Positions 60,593 through 64,000 of a stretch of 64,000 nt of DNA are shown here, in pieces. Source of the stretch: Prauserella_A oleivorans (GTDB taxonomy: Bacteria > Actinomycetota > Actinomycetes > Mycobacteriales > Pseudonocardiaceae). The DNA lies in NCBI RefSeq assembly GCF_042685745.1, contig NZ_JBHUNT010000001.1, positions 4,154,001 through 4,218,000 of the forward strand. The letters run 5' to 3'. The notes beneath the pieces are model-generated. The model searched no databases, had not been told where the DNA came from, and saw only the letters and a program-made list of their open reading frames with translations. Positions within the stretch are counted from its first letter, which is position 1, and every line of letters begins with the position of its first letter. Both the position numbers and the translations under genes were made by a program.

Positions 60593-61954
60593 TCAGTACC
60601 GCCACAGGTGGGCGCGCACGATCTCCTCAAGCGGACGGTCCCGAGCCCACTCGCCGTCCGACTCCCGGACCGCCCGGAACGCGCCGAGCAGCTCGGCACC
60701 CAGCACGGCCTGCAGCCGGGGTGACCCGGCGAGCGCCACCGCCTGCTCGGCCGCCGACGCGGGCAACCGCGTCACACCGCGTGCCTCCCGCTCGGCGTCG
60801 CTCCAGGTTCCCGGGTCGTGCTCGATCTCGTCCGGCGCGACCAGCCCGTCCTCGACACCGGCGATGCCGGCCGCGAGCACGGCGGCCAGCGCGAGATAGG
60901 GGTTGGCCGAGGCGTCGCAGGGCTTGAGCTCGACGTTGGCATGCTCGTCGCCGAGCATCGCCGAGCCGGGGACGTATCGCAGCGGCGCCTCACGGTTCTC
61001 CACGCCCCAGAACGCGTAGGCACTGGCGAAGTAGCCGGGACGCAGGCGTGCCGTCGACGGCACGCTGGGCGCGGTGATCGCGGTCAGCGCAGGCAGATCG
61101 CGCAGCAGTCCGGCGAGGTAGGACGCGCCCTCGCCCCGCGGAACCGTGCGGCCCGCCAGCACGTTGCGCCCGTGCCGCCAGAGCGAGGTGTGCAGATGCC
61201 AGCCGTTGCCGGCGGCCTCCGGGCTGACCAGCGGCGCGAAGCTCACCCGCAGGCCGTGGGTGTGGGCCGCGGCATGCACGGTCTGCCGGGCCAGCAGCTG
61301 ATCGTCGGCGGCGGAGACCGGGTCGGTCGCGCCGAGACTGAGCTCGAGCTGCGCCAGCCCGTACTCGGCATGCAGCTGGCCAATGCGCAAGCCGTTTGCC
61401 TCGAAGTCGCGCAGCAGCGCGGCGACGAAGTCGTCGATCGGCACGAGCGCGTGCGGGCTGTAGGCCGGGCCGCCGTGCCCGGGTGCCGAGACGATGTCCG
61501 GGCTGCCGGCCGGCGCGACGGCGAACTCGAGCTCGAACCCGGCGCGCAGCTCGAAGCCCTTGGCGGCCGCGGCGGCGACCTGGCGCTCGAGCACGCCGCG
61601 CTGGCAGTACGGCGAGGGCGTTCCGTCGGCCAGGACCTGCCGCACGGGCGCCCACGCGAGGGCGGGCTGCCCGGCGAGTTTGCGCACCCGCTCCACGACG
61701 GGAACCAGCCGGATGTCCCCGGACGGCGTCGCCAGGCCCGCGTGACCGTAGGTGATGCGGTCGTGGCTGTCGAACACCGCGAACAGCGTGGTCGCGCCGA
61801 TTCCGCGGGCCGCGGCGTCGCCGAGGCCGCCGATCGGCACGATGCGGGACCGCGGGATGCCGTTGTTGTCCGCCCATGCCAGGTGCACACCGCGCACACC
61901 CGCGAGTGCCAGGTCCTTCGCAGCCGCCGACGCCGCCTTGCTCACACAGGCCAT
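60593..61954 (-). CDS. Glutamine synthetase-family ligase (FluG/NodGS-like clade)
   Basis: A 453-residue GS-fold protein. N-terminal beta-grasp is short (GVRGVHLAWADNNGIPRSRI). The catalytic part shows FELRAGFELEFAV (metal Glu), AEYGLAQLELSLG, GNGWHLHTSLW, RLRPGYFASA, and ANVELKPCDASANPYLALAA. Where true GlnA has RIExR, this has NVELK, so the glutamate-binding Arg is Lys, as I recall for FluG/NodGS-type homologues. It is probably a gamma-glutamyl-amine or other amide ligase, not the main GlnA. First gene of a coupled pair. Confidence 0.85.
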   Translation of the reverse strand: MACVSKAASAAAKDLALAGVRGVHLAWADNNGIPRSRIVPIGGLGDAAARGIGATTLFAVFDSHDRITYGHAGLATPSGDIRLVPVVERVRKLAGQPALAWAPVRQVLADGTPSPYCQRGVLERQVAAAAAKGFELRAGFELEFAVAPAGSPDIVSAPGHGGPAYSPHALVPIDDFVAALLRDFEANGLRIGQLHAEYGLAQLELSLGATDPVSAADDQLLARQTVHAAAHTHGLRVSFAPLVSPEAAGNGWHLHTSLWRHGRNVLAGRTVPRGEGASYLAGLLRDLPALTAITAPSVPSTARLRPGYFASAYAFWGVENREAPLRYVPGSAMLGDEHANVELKPCDASANPYLALAAVLAAGIAGVEDGLVAPDEIEHDPGTWSDAEREARGVTRLPASAAEQAVALAGSPRLQAVLGAELLGAFRAVRESDGEWARDRPLEEIVRAHLWRY

Positions 61955-61985
61955 CGTGCCAGGTCGCGCGGCGGCCGTCAGGCGA

Positions 61986-62876
61986 TCACGGCGGCTCGTG
62001 GACGGAACCGTCCTCGCGGGAGCGCAGGGCCACGCCGGCGACGACGGCGAGGATGCCGAGCCCCTCGGGCAGCGTCGGCACCTGCCGGAGCACGACGAGG
62101 CCGGTGACGGTGGCGGTCACCGGCAGCAACGCCAGCAGCACCGCGAACCGAGCCTGCCCCACCCGGCGGAGCACCACCTGATCCAGGACGTACGGCACGA
62201 CCGTGGACAGCAGCCCCACGCCGATGCCGAGCGCCAGCAGGTCCGGCTCGGTCCAGACGCCGCCGGTGCCGAGGGCCAGCGGGCTGAGCAGCACGGTGGC
62301 CACGGCGAACCCGACGGCGAGGCTGTCGATGCCGCTGCCGCCGAGCGCCACCCTCTTGCCGAGCACGATGTAGCCCGCCCACGCGGCCGCCGCGGCGAGC
62401 GCGAAGGCGACCCCGGCCGGGCTGCCGCGCAACTGGACGTCGGCGATGCACACCACGCCGACCGCGACGAGCCCGAGCGCCGCGAAGTCCCGGCGGCCGC
62501 GGGAGCCGAGGGCGGCGACGAGGACCGGGCCCGCGAACTCGACGGCCACCGCGGTGCCGAGCGGCAGCCGCGCGATCGCCTCGTAGAAGACGACGTTCAT
62601 GCCCGCGGTCACGACGCCGAACGCCCCCGCGAGGAGCAGCGGCCTGCCGCGCCATGCCTGGCTGCCCGGTCTACGCCACGCGAGCAGGATCACAGCGGCA
62701 CCCAGACAGCGCAGCCACGCGACTCCGGATGGAGTGGCGGCGTCGAACAACCACACCGCGATCGCGGCGCCGACGTACATCGAAATTCCGCTCAGAACGA
62801 ACAACAGCGGCGCCGGAACCGTGTCGATACGCCGTTTCGAGGCCGAAATGTCCACGCAACGATGGTGCCTGAGCAT
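61986..62876 (-). CDS. EamA/RhtA-family transporter (amino acid or metabolite exporter)
   Basis: A 296-residue membrane protein with ten helices in two EamA repeats: VLSGISMYVGAAIAVWLFD, FGVVTAGMNVVFYEAIARLP, then AWAGYIVLGKRVALGGSG and SLLSTVVPYVLDQVVLRRVG. RhtA homologues export threonine and homoserine; the substrate here is open. It ends 31 bases before the GS-like gene starts, on the same strand, so it could head that operon. GTG 62855 is an alternative start; neither has a clear ribosome site. Confidence 0.82.
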   Translation of the reverse strand: MLRHHRCVDISASKRRIDTVPAPLLFVLSGISMYVGAAIAVWLFDAATPSGVAWLRCLGAAVILLAWRRPGSQAWRGRPLLLAGAFGVVTAGMNVVFYEAIARLPLGTAVAVEFAGPVLVAALGSRGRRDFAALGLVAVGVVCIADVQLRGSPAGVAFALAAAAAWAGYIVLGKRVALGGSGIDSLAVGFAVATVLLSPLALGTGGVWTEPDLLALGIGVGLLSTVVPYVLDQVVLRRVGQARFAVLLALLPVTATVTGLVVLRQVPTLPEGLGILAVVAGVALRSREDGSVHEPP

Positions 62877-63103
62877 GGCAAACGCGGTGGTACGGGCCAG
62901 GGTGTCCTACGTCTCGGGATAGTTCTGCGGCGTCCGGGGTAATTGGACGTGACACACCTCCCACCCGCGTGGGAACACTTGCGGGCCGCAAAACGTCTGC
63001 AACAGTGGAAGCAGCGAACGGCGAGACGGCACCACCGCCCGATCGCCGCCGCGGCTGAATTGATGGCATCGGCGCGCCGATGCCGGGACGGAGGGAGACT
63101 CCA

Positions 63104-63283
63104 ATGACTTCACCGACGCTCACCCGCCCCGAACTGACCCGTGCGGACCGTTGCGACCGTTGCGGAGCAGCCGCCCAGATGCGCGCGGTACTCCCGAGCG
63201 GAGGCGAGTTGCTCTTCTGCGGGCACCACGGCCGCGAGTACGAAGCGAAGCTCAAGGAGCTCGAGGCTGACATTCAGCGCTGA
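63104..63283 (+). CDS. DUF7455-like small zinc-binding protein
   Basis: A 59-residue protein. CDRCG (~17-21) and CGHHG (~39-43) give a Cys/His set fit for one zinc ion, followed by a charged helix (REYEAKLKELEADIQR). Similar mini-proteins are common next to the primary sigma factor gene in actinobacteria, but the function is unknown. ATG with GGAG upstream. A hairpin lies after the stop. Confidence 0.75.
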   Translation: MTSPTLTRPELTRADRCDRCGAAAQMRAVLPSGGELLFCGHHGREYEAKLKELEADIQR

Positions 63284-63301
63284 GCCGTCACACAGCCGCA
63301 T

Positions 63302-63339
63302 GAGCGGGCGGGGATCCTGGTGAGGGTCCCCGCCCGCTC
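63302..63339 (+). terminator. Hairpin after the zinc-binding mini-protein gene
   Basis: GAGCGGGCGGGGATCC and GGGTCCCCGCCCGCTC pair with one mismatch around TGGTGA, 18 bases after the stop. No T run. Confidence 0.7.
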
Positions 63340-63418
63340 GGCATTTCCGAGCATGGTGAGGCAGAACACACTCTGATCACCCGGGAACCCGGTGGGCCCG
63401 GCCGACGACCTGGCAGTC

Positions 63419-64000
63419 ATGTCGACCGAGGCCCAGATCGAGACCTCGCGCGCGGAGCCGGCTCCCCGCGCCACCCTGCGGCCGCTGCTGCTGCGGCTGC
63501 ACTTCTATGCGGGCGTGCTCGTGGGCCCGTTCCTCCTCGTAGCCGCGCTGACCGGGCTGCTCTACGTCTTCGCTCCGAACCTCGAGCAGGTCCTCTACGA
63601 CCACGAGCTGCACGTGCCGGCCGCGGCGGAGTCCGTGCCGCTCGCCCAGCAGGTCGCGGCCGCGGAGGCGGCCCTACCCGGGAGCACGCTCGCCGCCGTC
63701 CGGCCCGCCCCGTCACCCACCGACACCACGCAGGTGATCTTCGACAGCCCCGGGCTGGCCGAGAGTTACCGGCACACGGTGTTCGTCAATCCGCACGACG
63801 GCGAGATCCGGGGTGTGCTGGAGACCTACGGCTCCGGGCAGGCGCTGCCGGTGCGCGCCTGGCTCGACGAGCTGCACCGCAGCCTGCACCTCGGCGACGT
63901 CGGCCGCCTCTACAGCGAGCTCGCGGCCAGCTGGCTGTGGGTCGTGGTGCTCGGCGGGCTCGTGCTGTGGTGGAGCCGCCGCAGGCGCACCCGGCTGCGG
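63419..64000 (+). CDS. PepSY-associated membrane protein, N-terminal part (cut by window edge)
   Basis: The first 194 codons are open to the window edge. N-terminal region APRATLRPLLLRLHFYAGVL leads into a first helix (VGPFLLVAALTGLLYVFAPN) and a periplasmic PepSY-like segment (YRHTVFVNPHDGEIRGVLET), ending in DELHRSLHLGDVGRLYSELA and a second helix (WLWVVVLGGLVLWWS). This is the PepSY_TM layout of proteins tied to iron-siderophore or redox roles. The remainder is missing, so the exact role is unknown. Confidence 0.85.
   Translation, partial: MSTEAQIETSRAEPAPRATLRPLLLRLHFYAGVLVGPFLLVAALTGLLYVFAPNLEQVLYDHELHVPAAAESVPLAQQVAAAEAALPGSTLAAVRPAPSPTDTTQVIFDSPGLAESYRHTVFVNPHDGEIRGVLETYGSGQALPVRAWLDELHRSLHLGDVGRLYSELAASWLWVVVLGGLVLWWSRRRRTRLR

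Overview
This is a high-GC actinobacterial chromosome segment. Gene content and order point to the order Pseudonocardiales (an Amycolatopsis/Saccharomonospora-like organism). The signs are many GTG starts, four-base GTGA overlaps between genes, actinobacteria-only DUF families (DUF3000, DUF3093, DUF3159, DUF3710, DUF4193), a HemQ-type haem pathway, a Cei protein, polyphosphate glucokinase, and a principal sigma factor with a long Lys/Ala/Glu-rich N-terminus. The genus is inference.

Layout. (1) 1-4095 looks like the edge of an old genomic island. Hand counts of a few 60-base lines give about 58-65% GC here against about 70-78% to the right. It carries the tail of an enoyl-CoA hydratase, an AtuA-like acyl-catabolism protein with a rare TTA codon, an IclR regulator, a collapsed tyrosine integrase, a decayed tRNA-Pro-like repeat, and an intact tRNA-Pro(GGG) at the junction. 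(2) 4186-13888 is housekeeping and metabolism: aconitase, a paired Fluc/CrcB fluoride channel, an LLM oxidoreductase, an S9 peptidase, ornithine aminotransferase, a PAP2 phosphatase, ZapE and a RibD-like reductase. (3) 13966-16824 is a seven-gene Asp23/AmaP envelope-stress cluster with several tiny proteins. (4) 16860-24553 holds a LigC-type ligase, two proteins that look like degenerate enzymes (a lipoprotein hydrolase without its nucleophile and a truncated ANL adenylation domain), a TVP38 protein, a Ser/Thr kinase and MsrB. (5) 24693-35148 is the conserved block hemQ-hemG-hemE / DUF3000 / orphan response regulator / RNase D / fadA-fadB. (6) 35215-44850 holds a secreted C69-like peptidase, an aldo/keto reductase, a two-component system, dxs, and a gluconate module (regulator, kinase, permease). 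(7) 44852-53788 holds a TRAM methyltransferase, a KimA-like permease facing two TrkA-type proteins, and the DUF3159/OB/DUF3710/dut/DUF3093/DUF4193 block. (8) 54241-58176 is cei, suhB, ppgK and sigA. (9) 58351-62876 is an amino-acid permease meeting a coupled pair, a FluG/NodGS-like glutamine-synthetase homologue and a papain-fold (C39-like) protein, plus an EamA exporter. (10) The right edge holds a DUF7455-like mini-protein and a PepSY membrane protein that runs off the window.

How genes may work together. The hem genes would make haem by the coproporphyrin route. fadA-fadB form a beta-oxidation pair behind a perfect palindrome. The KimA-like permease and the CeoB/CeoC pair suggest a potassium module. 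The regulator, kinase and permease form a gluconate uptake unit. The most novel-looking unit is the ligase/papain-fold pair facing a permease, which could be an uncharacterised gamma-glutamylation route. All functions are read from sequence patterns; no database search was run.
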